A stretch of DNA of 64,000 bases from Parachlamydiales bacterium (GCA_041671045.1 JBAZCF010000001.1:62001-126000); one strand, 5' to 3'. Positions 17,585-28,022 are shown, counted from the first letter of the stretch. Numbers and translations are program-made. The notes: generated from the letters alone by a model not told the origin.

Positions 17585-18862
17585 TCAAGCGAATTTTAGA
17601 ATTTCAGGGATCTTCTCTAAAGAAACTCTTTTTGATTCACCTGTGGACATGTTTTTAAGTTGGAGTATGTTTTCAGCTAATTCGTTGTCTCCCACAACCG
17701 CTGTAAATTCTGCCCTTACAGAATTTGCAAATTGCATGGATTTCGCAAGTTTACGGTTGCTAAGATCCATTTGGACAGGGATATTCTGCGCTCTAAGCTC
17801 ATGCATAAGCTTGAAACAGAAATTGTAAGCCGTCTCACCTAAAGCGATGAGGTATAAGCGGGGGCCGGGTAGGCGAGGAGGTGTTGAATCCTGTGCAATT
17901 AGAGTTTGAATAATCCTTTCTAAGCCAGTCCCAAAGCCGCAAGAGGGAGTGTTGGGTCCGCCTAGTTTTTTTACGAGCCCGTCATACCTTCCGCCGCCGC
18001 CGATGCTGTTCTGAGAACCGAGAACATTGGAGGTAACCTCGAAAACGACGCCGTTGTAATAGTCCAGTCCTCGAACAAGCTTAGGGCTTATGGTGTAGTC
18101 GATATTTATCCCTTTCAATAGGTTGCAAACCTGTTCAAAATTCGATTTTGAAGCATCGGAGAGGCATGAAAAGAGGCTGGGAGCATTCTGCAGAATTTCC
18201 TGATCTTTAGGGTCTTTAGAGTCGAGGATACGAAGAGGGTTGATTTTGAGTCGATTCTGACTATCGTTGGATAAGTCTGCAGAGTACTTTTCAAGGTAGG
18301 AGACAAGTTTTTCTCTAAATACCAGACGTCCTTCATTATCACCTAGGGTGTTAATGTTAAGGGTTAGGTTTTTAATGCCTAAATTTTCATAGAAGTTGAA
18401 CAGCAGGTCGATAACTTCGACATCTTGTGCAGGGGCATCTGAACCGAAGGCTTCCACACCGAATTGATGGTGTTGGCGGTAGCGTCCTGCTTGCGCCCTT
18501 TCATAACGGAACATAGGAGCGAGGTAAAATAGCTTTTGCTGTCCAGGTTGTTGGTCCAAACGGTTTTCTATATAGGCTCGGATGGCAGGGGCAGTGCCTT
18601 CGGGCCTTAATGCCATTGCTCTGTTGCCCCTATCCACAAATGTATACATTTCTTTTGAAACAATATCAGTAGCGTCTCCTACACCTCGTTGAAAGAGCTC
18701 TTGTCTTTCAAAAAGTGGAGTACGTAACTCTGAGAAGCCGAAAAGTTCAGCGCAGTGGCGTGCAATGTTTTCAACATGAGTCCAGAGAAACGAAGAGCGC
18801 CATAAATCGTTGGGGGAGTCAGGGATAATATCAAAAACCCCTGGAGGTGCATTAAAAGTCAT
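17585..18862 (-). CDS. hisS: Histidine-tRNA ligase
   Basis: This 425-residue class II synthetase charges tRNA-His. Visible motifs are motif 2 (FRYERAQAGRYRQHHQFG), the HisRS-specific LVRGLDYYNGVVFEV, GGGGRYDGLV, and motif 3 (CGFGTGLERI). A C-terminal anticodon-binding domain covers about 325-425. Length is normal. It lies between the FHA gene and mip on the minus strand, with 53 bp to mip, and probably shares a transcript with them. Confidence 0.97.
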   Translation of the reverse strand: MTFNAPPGVFDIIPDSPNDLWRSSFLWTHVENIARHCAELFGFSELRTPLFERQELFQRGVGDATDIVSKEMYTFVDRGNRAMALRPEGTAPAIRAYIENRLDQQPGQQKLFYLAPMFRYERAQAGRYRQHHQFGVEAFGSDAPAQDVEVIDLLFNFYENLGIKNLTLNINTLGDNEGRLVFREKLVSYLEKYSADLSNDSQNRLKINPLRILDSKDPKDQEILQNAPSLFSCLSDASKSNFEQVCNLLKGINIDYTISPKLVRGLDYYNGVVFEVTSNVLGSQNSIGGGGRYDGLVKKLGGPNTPSCGFGTGLERIIQTLIAQDSTPPRLPGPRLYLIALGETAYNFCFKLMHELRAQNIPVQMDLSNRKLAKSMQFANSVRAEFTAVVGDNELAENILQLKNMSTGESKRVSLEKIPEILKFA

Positions 18863-18930
18863 AAAAAATATGTTCCTAAAATTAAGCTTTGAAGTTTCTA
18901 TGGACGATGATCTACACCCTTAGAGGTCAT

Positions 18931-21420
18931 TTATTCTTCTTGGGAGGAGAGAATATCAAACTCGTTAAGAAAATAATGTTTGATTTCATCATCTTTAATC
19001 CATGCGTGGCTGAGAACTGTTTCTAAAAGCAATCTTTTGTTTGCAACAAGTTCAGTTTGAGGGAGATTATCCTGTGGGGATAATAAAAAATCTCCCAATT
19101 TTTGAATGACAGTTTCGCTAGTCTGTTTTTGGAAACCGGATAGAAGTTGCGGGTCTTGCAAAGTGTCTGAAGCAATCCATTGGATAGCGGTTTGTACGGC
19201 AGCTTCTAGGCTTTCCAGGTTTCTTGCCTGTTTAATATCACTGAGCTTGCTTTCAAACGCTTCCTTTAATTGGTCGCTGTTATCTGTGTTAGGGGAAGGT
19301 GAGGAGGTCAGTAATTGGCTTAAACCGGCAGCTTGTACTTTCTTGAGTAGCTCATCTAAAGGCTCATCGCTATATTGCCTCATCAAATAGCGCAGCTGCA
19401 GAGCATTTTCTTCATTAAGAGTAGCGATTACAGAGATGAGCTCGTCATTCAGCAGTTGATAGTTTTGTACGAATTCGATGGATGGAGAGGTAACTTGGTT
19501 GTCAAGTAACGCTTTGATTTGATTCAGGATCAGAGTAAGTTTTTCTTTACGGGCTATTTGAATAGATTGCAGTGATAGCTGAAATTTATTTTGTTCGAGA
19601 ATTTCGGTATCATTCAAGAAAGGGGTATCTTTCGTTTCCTTTAAGGCAATCTCCGTATCAGTACGATTTTTTTGCCAGCCAGGTGTCAGGGCATGTTTCA
19701 TGAGAAGTTGGCTGCTTAGGACTTTCCCCTCAGGATTGAGTTTTAAATAGCCTACAAGCAGTTTACTATCAGGAGAAAGTGTGGCAAGAGCACGTTGAGC
19801 GTGGAGTGCTTTAGTCATCCCTTGAGTAGAGTAGAGGACTAAGTTGGGTAGGCTCTCCAATTCGTGGAGGTCTTGTACAGCAACAGAAGCGGTGGAAATC
19901 TCATACCCTTCATTTTCCAGCGCTACAATCTTGTTCAGGATACGTTCTCCGAAGAGATAGTAACGAGGAGCATTATAGATACGGTTATCTGAACCCGGTC
20001 TAAGAACAGCCAGGGAGCGGGGGGGTGAAAAGCCAAGCTTACTGTTGCTAAGTGTCAGGGAGTTAAGAGGAATGAGTTCGCCGCTTTTAATGATTGCAGA
20101 ACTGGAATTGGTATCAAAATTCTCAAAAGGTTTTGCTGTCGCAAGGACTCTATTCAGTTCCCGCAGATCTTTGAGCTTGCGCAGTTCCATTTCTTTTGAG
20201 TCCACAATAATTGTAGTACGAGGAAAAATAGATTGGAGTGGACTAGGAGCAGGTTGTGCAATAACAATAAACTGGGAGAGATCCTTGTTAGGGTAAATCC
20301 TTAGTAAGTAAGGGCTATTGCTGAATTGGCCATGTGCATCAATGGTAGCTAAAATCTGGTATTTAGAGGATAGGACTGCACCCAAATTTTTCTTTAGATA
20401 TGCGGGATTAGACCAATTTTGATTGGGAGGGATAATTTGGTTTACACGGGCGTACATTAGCGCCATAGCAATATCGGCTACACCTTGAGCTGCTTTTGTC
20501 TCTTCTAAACGTCGTTTATCTTGCATGTGGTAATAGAAACTTCCACCGAGTAAGAAGAGCAGTAACAATGTCAATAAGGAAAGGACAATCCACCATTTCC
20601 AATGGATATATGGAAAAAAGGTGCTTTTTGCGTTGTTTGCGGGAAGTTTGGAGGTTTCATTCGGCTTTGTAAATGGCTTTTTCTTAGCGTCATTTTGTGA
20701 AGAAGCTAGATTCTCATTAGCTTTTACTTTAGACGGCTCGACACCTTTTAAAGGCGGCTCAATTTCATCCGCGTTACCGGTATTTAAGTGAGTGTAAGGG
20801 GAAGGTGCTTTTGGAGTCGAGTTTGTAGGATGTTCGCGCAGCGTCAAGGCCTGCACTTCCTCCCACTCCATTGCTTCTACTTCCCGTACTAAGGATTCGA
20901 TTTCATCCAATTCAATTTCATTTTGAGAATATTGCAGATGTCCATTCTTATAATCATTTTCGTAAGGGAGTTCTTCTAAGTCCTCAAGCTCTCTCTCCAG
21001 GTCGGCCATAGTGCTGCTGTGGAAAGGAACGGAAAAGTCATTAGAATTTTTCGATTGAATAGCACTGTCCAGAATATTTTCAAGCGGCTGTTCGTTTATT
21101 GGAAGGTCCTTGCCTTCAGGTGATTCGGAAACGAGTTGAAAGCGCAGAGTAGATTGACCCGCGTGAATAATATCATTGTCACGCAGCTTGCGTTTTCCAA
21201 AGGGTTCGCCATTAAGAGTAGCAAAAGGATCATTGGAAGTATTATAGAGGACGTAGACGTTGTTTGCAGCTTCAATCGTTAGATGGTGTGATGCAAGTTG
21301 TTCACCCTCTAAGGGTAAATCAATGCCCTCTGAGCCTGCTTTTCCTAAAACGACACGGGATTTATGGGCAAAGGAATGCTCTTTGCTTTGGCCATGGCTG
21401 TAAATTGTGATTTTGAACAT
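18931..21420 (-). CDS. FHA-domain single-pass membrane protein, CdsD/YscD-like
   Basis: This 829-residue protein begins with an FHA phosphothreonine-binding fold (residues 1-97; LGKAGSEGIDL, ASHHLTIE, LNGEPFGKRKLRDNDII). An acidic linker follows, then one transmembrane helix at about 275-297 (WWIVLSLLTLLLLFLLGG), then ~530 residues that would be periplasmic. This layout matches the type III secretion inner-ring protein CdsD of chlamydiae. However, the gene is not beside other secretion genes; it lies between hisS and uhpC. It could be CdsD, a paralog, or an unrelated FHA signalling protein reading Ser/Thr kinase output. Domain calls are firm; the name is not. Confidence 0.75.
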   Translation of the reverse strand: MFKITIYSHGQSKEHSFAHKSRVVLGKAGSEGIDLPLEGEQLASHHLTIEAANNVYVLYNTSNDPFATLNGEPFGKRKLRDNDIIHAGQSTLRFQLVSESPEGKDLPINEQPLENILDSAIQSKNSNDFSVPFHSSTMADLERELEDLEELPYENDYKNGHLQYSQNEIELDEIESLVREVEAMEWEEVQALTLREHPTNSTPKAPSPYTHLNTGNADEIEPPLKGVEPSKVKANENLASSQNDAKKKPFTKPNETSKLPANNAKSTFFPYIHWKWWIVLSLLTLLLLFLLGGSFYYHMQDKRRLEETKAAQGVADIAMALMYARVNQIIPPNQNWSNPAYLKKNLGAVLSSKYQILATIDAHGQFSNSPYLLRIYPNKDLSQFIVIAQPAPSPLQSIFPRTTIIVDSKEMELRKLKDLRELNRVLATAKPFENFDTNSSSAIIKSGELIPLNSLTLSNSKLGFSPPRSLAVLRPGSDNRIYNAPRYYLFGERILNKIVALENEGYEISTASVAVQDLHELESLPNLVLYSTQGMTKALHAQRALATLSPDSKLLVGYLKLNPEGKVLSSQLLMKHALTPGWQKNRTDTEIALKETKDTPFLNDTEILEQNKFQLSLQSIQIARKEKLTLILNQIKALLDNQVTSPSIEFVQNYQLLNDELISVIATLNEENALQLRYLMRQYSDEPLDELLKKVQAAGLSQLLTSSPSPNTDNSDQLKEAFESKLSDIKQARNLESLEAAVQTAIQWIASDTLQDPQLLSGFQKQTSETVIQKLGDFLLSPQDNLPQTELVANKRLLLETVLSHAWIKDDEIKHYFLNEFDILSSQEE

Positions 21421-21787
21421 GACTTTTCCCAGGGATCGAAGAGGAATTTCATATATTAATGACTAGGACAATTTTCTAACACAGGAAAATACTTACGTCA
21501 ACATACTTTTAATTAAGGGCGAAAAATACAAAAAATAGGCTTGTCATAGGTATTCAGATGAACAGGAGAAATGAACGTTTCAGTTGCCGCTTACACATTC
21601 CATAGGAAGTATTTGCCCTTTTCCTTAGATTTACCTTGAGGAAAATCGAGCTGCACGTTAAAAACTAGACATTCCAAAAAAAGTAGGCGAAAGGAAGCCC
21701 CGTCATAATAAATTAATTGTTCTTGTGATATGATTTATCCCTTTCAGGGGAAATACTAGGATTTTAGTTTAATAAAAGGAGCAATGA
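21421..21787. other. Intergenic region between FHA gene and uhpC
   Basis: This 367-bp gap between divergent genes contains no convincing coding frame. Near its right end is an extended -10 promoter for uhpC. The rest is AT-rich and must hold the promoter of the FHA-hisS-mip run, which I could not place with confidence. Confidence 0.5.
21726..21734 (+). promoter_or_regulatory. Putative extended -10 promoter of uhpC
   Basis: TGATATGAT is a TGn extended -10 element with a 5-of-6 TATAAT match. It is about 54 bp before the uhpC start. No good -35 is visible, which fits extended -10 promoters. Confidence 0.45.
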
Positions 21788-23128
21788 GTGTCAGGCTTAC
21801 TCAGTTTATTCCAGCCAGCACCACATATTAAAGAGATTGAGGATCCTAAAAAAGTTGATTCTCTCTATAAGTATTGGCGAGTTCGTATTTTCTATTCGAT
21901 GTTTATCGGATATGCCCTTTATTACTTTACGAGAAAAAGTTTTACTTTCGCAATGCCGGGTATAAGCCAAGAGTTACATCTTGACAAAGCTCATCTCGGA
22001 TTGCTTGGTAGTATATTCTATATCACCTATGGCGTCAGTAAATTTGCCAGCGGAATTATGTCCGACCGCTCCAATCCGCGCTATTTTATGGCTGCCGGTC
22101 TTTTCGTTACAGGTGTGATCAATATCTTATTCGGAATGTCCTCTTCCTTTACCGCATTTCTTATTTTTTGGGGGATCAACGGCTGGTTCCAAGGATTTGG
22201 TTGGCCTCCCTGTGCGCGCTTACTCATGCACTGGTATTCCCATTCGGAACGCGGCGCTTGGTGGTCAAGTTGGAACGTCTCCCATAATGTGGGTGCCTTT
22301 ATTATTCCTTGGGTAGTAGGTGCTGCATTAGAGTGGTACGGTTGGCGCGCGGCAATGTATATTCCCGGTGTTATCTGTATCTTGGGAAGTTTTTTTCTTC
22401 TCAACCGCCTTAGGGATACTCCCCAATCCTTAGGATTGCCTCCTATTGAAAAATACCGAAATGACTACCTTGACAAGAGGCACCAACTTGAAGAAGAACA
22501 AGAACTGACAGCTAGGCAGCTGCTCGTAGATTATGTTTTGAAAAATCCTTACATCTGGATTTTAGGTATTGCCTACTTCTTCGTCTATGTCGTTCGTACA
22601 GCAGTCAATGACTGGACAGCTTTATATCTTATTGAAACTAAGCAGTATCGGATGCTAGGTGGTAATGGTGTAGCCTCATTGTTTGAAGTGGGCGGCGTAG
22701 CAGGCAGTATTTGTGCCGGCTGGGCGTCGGATAAATACTTCCATGCCAAAAGAGGCCCTGTTAACGCCATTTTTGCTATGGCAATGATTGCTTCCACTAT
22801 CTTCTTCTGGTGGATCCCCCCCGGTTATCCGTGGATGGATTCTTTAGGGGTATTCTTTTTAGGGTTTGCTACCTTCGGGCCGCAAATGTTGATCGGTGTT
22901 GCAGCAGCGGAACTCACTCATAAAAAGGCAGCAGCAACTTCGACCGGATTCATTGGGTTCATTGCTTATCTAGGCGCCGCAGTCGCTGGTTATCCCTTAG
23001 GTAAGGTTGCTCAAGAGCATGGATGGGATGGTTTTTTTATAGCCTTGATAGGTTGCAGTGTTCTAGCTACCCTCATTTTGCTCCCCTTATGGAATGTAAC
23101 GCGCTACCATTATGTAGATGAAAAGTAA
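21788..23128 (+). CDS. uhpC: Hexose phosphate:phosphate antiporter (UhpC-like MFS)
   Basis: This 446-residue major facilitator of the organophosphate:phosphate antiporter family has 12 predicted membrane helices and starts at GTG with AGGAG 6 bp upstream. The motif RYFMAAGLFVTG and the GWPPCARLLMHWYSHSERG segment are typical of UhpC/UhpT/GlpT. In chlamydiae it imports host glucose 6-phosphate in exchange for phosphate. It feeds gnd and gapA encoded in this window. dnaE begins 3 bp after its stop codon, the same uhpC-dnaE order as Chlamydia. Confidence 0.94.
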   Translation: MSGLLSLFQPAPHIKEIEDPKKVDSLYKYWRVRIFYSMFIGYALYYFTRKSFTFAMPGISQELHLDKAHLGLLGSIFYITYGVSKFASGIMSDRSNPRYFMAAGLFVTGVINILFGMSSSFTAFLIFWGINGWFQGFGWPPCARLLMHWYSHSERGAWWSSWNVSHNVGAFIIPWVVGAALEWYGWRAAMYIPGVICILGSFFLLNRLRDTPQSLGLPPIEKYRNDYLDKRHQLEEEQELTARQLLVDYVLKNPYIWILGIAYFFVYVVRTAVNDWTALYLIETKQYRMLGGNGVASLFEVGGVAGSICAGWASDKYFHAKRGPVNAIFAMAMIASTIFFWWIPPGYPWMDSLGVFFLGFATFGPQMLIGVAAAELTHKKAAATSTGFIGFIAYLGAAVAGYPLGKVAQEHGWDGFFIALIGCSVLATLILLPLWNVTRYHYVDEK

Positions 23129-23131
23129 ATT

Positions 23132-26100
23132 ATGTGGGTCCCTCTTCACGTTCATTCGCAATATTCTATCCTAGATGCCGCTGCGCCTGTTGAAGCTATA
23201 GCTAAGCAGGCCGGTGAGTACGGGATGCCGGCTGTGGCATTGACAGACCATGGCAATATGTTTGCCACCGTAGAATTTTATAAAGCCTGCAAAGGTGCAG
23301 GCGTTAAGCCTATTATTGGCTGCGAAGTTTATGTCGCACAAGGCTCTCGCCACGAAAAGACACGTGAGAGTGGTAAGCGGACAAATAATCACCTTGTTCT
23401 ATTAGCTAAAGATGATACGGGATATCATAATCTTTGCAAGCTTTCGTCCATTGCTTATCTTGAAGGTTTTTATTACGTACCACGCATTGATGTGGAAACC
23501 CTTGTAAAATATAAAGAGGGCCTTATCTGCCTCTCTGCTTGTCTAAGCGGGAAGATTGCCCAAGAAATCCTAAGCGGAGACGATGATTCTTTAGCTGAAC
23601 AGATCCTCTGGTATAAAGATCTCTTTGGGGAAGACTACTATCTGGAACTGCAACGTCATAGCATGAGCGAAGCGGATCTGCAGAGCGACGGAATGCTTCA
23701 AGAATCCTGGTTATACCAACAGTACCAAGACTTCATTACTAAGCAGACTAAGGTGAATGCCAAACTGGCCACCCTTTCCCATCAATATAAAATCCCCCTT
23801 GTAGCTACAAATGACAGCCACTATATGAAGCGGGAAGACTGGCGTGCGCATGAAATATTGCTAAACGTACAGTCGGGGGAGCCTTGTCAAATTTGGGAAA
23901 TGGATTCCTTAGGCAATCCGAAGAATCTAATTCCAAATCCTAAAAGGCGCACATACGCCTCGCATGAATGCTATTTTAAAAGCCCGCAACAGATGGCTGA
24001 CTTATTTCACGATTTGCCGGAAGCCATCAGCAACACCCTTTTGGTAGCAGAGAAATGTAAGGTAGAGCTCGACTTTAAGACTAAACATTATCCTGTGTAT
24101 ATTCCCCCAACATTAGAAGGGACGGAATATAACAAAGAGACGCAAACTAAAGCTGTTGAAGAATACTTAAAGAAACTCTGTGAAGAAGGGATTCCGAAAC
24201 GGTATACCCCTGAGCGGCTTGCAAAAGTTGCTGAGGTTTATCCCGGCCAAGACCCTGTGCAGATCGTAAAAGACCGATTAGAGTATGAATTAAGCACAAT
24301 CATTCCTAAAGGCATGTGCGACTATCTGCTCATCGTTTGGGACTTCATTAACTGGGCTAAAGTCAATGACATTCCGGTAGGTCCGGGAAGGGGATCGGGC
24401 GCAGGCTCCATCGTCCTCTATCTCATTGGAGTCACCGATATAGAACCTCTGCGCTTTCATTTATTCTTCGAGCGCTTTATCAACCCTGAGCGGATTTCCT
24501 ATCCGGATATTGACGTTGACATCTGCATGGATAAAAGAGGAGAGGTCATCCAGTATACTCTGAGCAAATATGGTAAAAACAATGTTGCTCAGATTGTTAC
24601 CTTTGGTACGATGAAAGCTAAATCCAGCATTAAAGACGTGGGAAGGGTACTTAATGTACCGCTGGCCAAAGTCAATGCCATTGCCAAACTTATACCGGAA
24701 GATCTCAATATTACTTTGGAGAAAGCCTTAGAAAAAGAGGTGGAACTTCGCAACCTTATTCAGACAGATCCTGAAGCTAATCAAGTGATTGATCTAGCAC
24801 AAAAGCTGGAAGGCTCCATTCGTAATACCGGCATCCATGCCGCGGGAATATTGATCTCCGGCGAGCCGCTCATCGAACATATCCCCATTTTCCTTTCGAA
24901 AGATAGCGATGAGATGCCTGTATCGCAATTCTCTATGAAGCCGGTAGAAATGGTAGGGATGTTGAAGGTCGACTTCCTTGGCCTTAAAACCTTGACAGCC
25001 ATAAAAATCTGCGTCGACGCTATACACCAGAGTACTGGGCGCACTATCGATTGGGTCAACCTCCCTTTAGACGACCAGCCAACGTTCGAGATGCTTAACC
25101 AAGGAAAGACCTTAGGTGTGTTCCAGCTAGAATCCGGCGGCATGCAAGACCTAGCTCGTCAGCTTCACTTGGATAAATTCGAAGAAATTATCGCGGTCGG
25201 CGCCCTTTATCGGCCGGGTCCCATGGATATGATCCCTTCTTTCATTGCCCGTAAGCATGGAAATGAAGCCATCGAATATGACCATCCCTGGATGAAAGAT
25301 ATCCTCTCTGAAACATACGGCATCATGGTCTACCAAGAACAGGTCATGGCTATCGCTAGCAAACTTGCCAACTATTCTCTGGGCGAAGGCGATGTTTTGC
25401 GACGTGCAATGGGTAAAAAAGATGCCGCACAAATGGGACAGGAAAGGGAAAAATTTCGCAAAGGGGCTTTAGAGAATAATATCGACGAAGTCCAGTCGAT
25501 GAAGATCTTCGACAAGATGGAAAAATTCGCATCCTACGGGTTCAATAAATCCCATGCTGCTGCCTATGGCTACCTTTCCTATGTCACAGCCTATCTCAAA
25601 GCAAACTATCCGAAAGAATGGATGGCAAGTTTGATGAGCTGCGATAGCGCAGACCTGACCAAGGTAGCTAAATTCATCCGTGAAAGCCAATCGATGGATA
25701 TCGCTATCCTTCCACCGGATATTAATGAGGCAGGTAAGATATTTTTAGCTACAGCGCAAGGTATCCGATTTGCCATGTCCGGTATCAAAGGTATCGGTGA
25801 GGGCGTTGTGGATGCCATCATTCTAGAAAGAAATAAAAACGGCCCTTTTACAAGCCTCTACGAGTTTTTTAAGCGTTTAGACCCCTCTAAAGTTGGTAAA
25901 AAAGCTGCTGAAAACTTAGTCAATGCCGGATGCTTCGATTTTATCGGTTGGACTAGGGATCAACTCAGGTTGAGTATAGAGCCTATGTTTGACAGCGCCT
26001 CTAAAAGTCAGCGGGAAGCCGCTATGGGTGTTATGTCACTCTTTACATTAATGGGTGAGGATGATTCTGCACGGTTTGCAAATCCTCCAAAAGTGCCTAA

Positions 26101-26872
26101 GTCTTCGACGAAAATGGAAGAGCTATTACGTGAGAAAGAACTTCTTGGTTTTTTCTTGGACGGGCACCCTATGGATGCGTATAAGCATATCCTGCAAAGA
26201 TTATCTTGCGTGCCGCTTTCTAAGGTGGAAGAGCTCCCCGCTGATGCAATATTCCGTTCCGCTTTCTTGATCGAGTCCGTACAAGTACGTTTTTCTTCCA
26301 AGTCTCAACGTAAATTTGCTATCCTGATGGTTGGCGATGGGATAGATAGCTATGAGCTCCCGGTATGGCCTGACCTGTATCAAGAAAAGCACTTACTGCT
26401 GCGCGAAAACCAGCTAATGTATGCCATTTTACAAGTGGACGCACGCGACGGCAACCCTAAGTTATCCTGCCGCTGGATGGACGACCTCACAGCAGCTGAT
26501 GACCAAATGATCGCAGCGTGCGACGCAAGTTTTGACAAGTTAAAACATCAAACAAATAAGATGCAGTTTTTCAAATCAAAGCCCGCAGAGAAACAGGCAG
26601 AACAACCCAAAAAAACTCAGCAGGAAACCATGAGTACCCCCAGCAAACCTTTAGTGATCGCTTTAGATGCTAATAAAATGCGTAACAGCCATGTGTTATC
26701 ACTTAAAAATCTATTTAAAGAGCATGCAGGTACACAGCCGATCATCTTAGAATTCATTGCGGGCAGCGACATTATCGCCACCGTCAGCATTGACGAGAGA
26801 TGGGGTGTAAAAGTGGACAATAGCTTCTTACAGTTAGTGTCTAGCCAGCCCTTTGTATTGAAAGTAGGATGA
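23132..26872 (+). CDS. dnaE: DNA polymerase III alpha subunit
   Basis: This 1246-residue replicative polymerase has an N-terminal PHP domain (PLHVHSQYSILDA, LTDHGNM, GCEVYV). The palm carries catalytic aspartates in PDIDVDIC and the third in MLKVDFLGL. Fingers and HhH regions follow (YRPGPMDMIPSF, QEQVMAIA, FNKSHAAAYGY), and a C-terminal OB-fold region lies past 1000. It synthesises both strands at the replication fork. Metal-binding residues of PHP appear conserved. The gene follows uhpC by 3 bp and precedes the methyltransferase gene by 4 bp, so the three are likely one operon. Confidence 0.97.
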   Translation: MWVPLHVHSQYSILDAAAPVEAIAKQAGEYGMPAVALTDHGNMFATVEFYKACKGAGVKPIIGCEVYVAQGSRHEKTRESGKRTNNHLVLLAKDDTGYHNLCKLSSIAYLEGFYYVPRIDVETLVKYKEGLICLSACLSGKIAQEILSGDDDSLAEQILWYKDLFGEDYYLELQRHSMSEADLQSDGMLQESWLYQQYQDFITKQTKVNAKLATLSHQYKIPLVATNDSHYMKREDWRAHEILLNVQSGEPCQIWEMDSLGNPKNLIPNPKRRTYASHECYFKSPQQMADLFHDLPEAISNTLLVAEKCKVELDFKTKHYPVYIPPTLEGTEYNKETQTKAVEEYLKKLCEEGIPKRYTPERLAKVAEVYPGQDPVQIVKDRLEYELSTIIPKGMCDYLLIVWDFINWAKVNDIPVGPGRGSGAGSIVLYLIGVTDIEPLRFHLFFERFINPERISYPDIDVDICMDKRGEVIQYTLSKYGKNNVAQIVTFGTMKAKSSIKDVGRVLNVPLAKVNAIAKLIPEDLNITLEKALEKEVELRNLIQTDPEANQVIDLAQKLEGSIRNTGIHAAGILISGEPLIEHIPIFLSKDSDEMPVSQFSMKPVEMVGMLKVDFLGLKTLTAIKICVDAIHQSTGRTIDWVNLPLDDQPTFEMLNQGKTLGVFQLESGGMQDLARQLHLDKFEEIIAVGALYRPGPMDMIPSFIARKHGNEAIEYDHPWMKDILSETYGIMVYQEQVMAIASKLANYSLGEGDVLRRAMGKKDAAQMGQEREKFRKGALENNIDEVQSMKIFDKMEKFASYGFNKSHAAAYGYLSYVTAYLKANYPKEWMASLMSCDSADLTKVAKFIRESQSMDIAILPPDINEAGKIFLATAQGIRFAMSGIKGIGEGVVDAIILERNKNGPFTSLYEFFKRLDPSKVGKKAAENLVNAGCFDFIGWTRDQLRLSIEPMFDSASKSQREAAMGVMSLFTLMGEDDSARFANPPKVPKSSTKMEELLREKELLGFFLDGHPMDAYKHILQRLSCVPLSKVEELPADAIFRSAFLIESVQVRFSSKSQRKFAILMVGDGIDSYELPVWPDLYQEKHLLLRENQLMYAILQVDARDGNPKLSCRWMDDLTAADDQMIAACDASFDKLKHQTNKMQFFKSKPAEKQAEQPKKTQQETMSTPSKPLVIALDANKMRNSHVLSLKNLFKEHAGTQPIILEFIAGSDIIATVSIDERWGVKVDNSFLQLVSSQPFVLKVG

Positions 26873-26876
26873 GATT

Positions 26877-28022
26877 TTGGATAAGCTGCTAGAAATATTG
26901 AAAGATGCATTATATAAGAATACTTTACTAAAGTTTACTGCCAGCTCACCACGCAAAAAAGACTGTGCTCAGAAAATTACCCTGCGTCAGGTTTTAATCC
27001 AAAAACACCTTCAATACCAAATTAGCACCTATCATCAAGAAAAGGTTTTTCACGTAAATCAAACTTCTGAACAGCTTTTTAGCTATATTGTAAAAGATAT
27101 ATTACCCTCCTATAAGCAAATTCTATTTAGCACGGACTCCCAGGAATACCAAATCCTGATCAACAAGCAGTTACAGCCGACCCTATTAAAAAAGAATATC
27201 TCGACACAGCTACCGGTCATTAGCCATAACCGGAAAAAAAATAGGGTTTTAGAAGAAGGTACGCCGATACCCTTCTTAATAGATCTGGGCATCATGAGTA
27301 CTACAGGAAAGATACTTCCGTCCAAATACGATAAATTTAAACAGATCAACCGGTATCTAGAGCTGGTCTCAGATTGTTTACATGCCCTGCCCAAAGACAA
27401 GACATTGCAGATTATTGACTTCGGTTGCGGTAAAGCGTATTTGACTTTTGCGCTCTATTATTTTCTAACCGAAAAGATGCATCGGTCTATTCATATGCTC
27501 GGTTTAGATCTGAAAAAAGATGTGATTGATTTTTGCAGCAAAACAGCTCAAAACTATGGATGGGATAACCTCACTTTTGCAGTAGGCGATATAAACGAGC
27601 AGCAGCCGCAAGGAAAAATCGACCTTGTGATCACTCTGCACGCATGCGATACAGCCACAGATGCTGCACTAGAAAAAGCCGTCCAATGGGATGCCGATGT
27701 TATTTTGGCCGTTCCCTGCTGTCAGCATGAACTATTCAATCAAATCCGGAACAGTGCATTAGAACCTCTCTTAAAACACGGTATCTTGAAAGAACGATTT
27801 GCTGCCCTGGTAACAGACGCAGCTCGTGCTCAACTATTAGAGCTGCAAGGATATGCTGTCCAAGTCTTAGAATTCATTGATATGGAACACACCCCTAAAA
27901 ATATTCTTCTAAGGGCGATAAAACAAAAAGGAAACGTTAAAGCCCAAAGCTCTGACGAATACGACACCTTTAAAAAGATGTTAAATATTACACCCTCTTT
28001 AGAAGTGCGTTTGAATCCATAA
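26877..28022 (+). CDS. Class I SAM-dependent methyltransferase
   Basis: This 381-residue protein starts at TTG, 4 bp after dnaE. The N-terminal ~170 residues are specific to the family. A Rossmann methyltransferase domain follows, with motif I DFGCGKAYLTFALYYF at about 183-198, then GLDLKKDVIDF, and the family motifs LHACDTATDAAL and VPCCQHEL. The last two mark the Methyltransf_32-like group rather than RNA or DNA methylases of known target. The substrate is unknown. Position after dnaE matches a conserved chlamydial gene. An imperfect inverted repeat follows. Confidence 0.8.
   Translation: MDKLLEILKDALYKNTLLKFTASSPRKKDCAQKITLRQVLIQKHLQYQISTYHQEKVFHVNQTSEQLFSYIVKDILPSYKQILFSTDSQEYQILINKQLQPTLLKKNISTQLPVISHNRKKNRVLEEGTPIPFLIDLGIMSTTGKILPSKYDKFKQINRYLELVSDCLHALPKDKTLQIIDFGCGKAYLTFALYYFLTEKMHRSIHMLGLDLKKDVIDFCSKTAQNYGWDNLTFAVGDINEQQPQGKIDLVITLHACDTATDAALEKAVQWDADVILAVPCCQHELFNQIRNSALEPLLKHGILKERFAALVTDAARAQLLELQGYAVQVLEFIDMEHTPKNILLRAIKQKGNVKAQSSDEYDTFKKMLNITPSLEVRLNP

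Noticed and set aside
21784..21787. ATG at 21784 as the uhpC start.
   Set aside because: It is out of frame with the transporter; the GTG at 21788 is in frame and well spaced from AGGAG.
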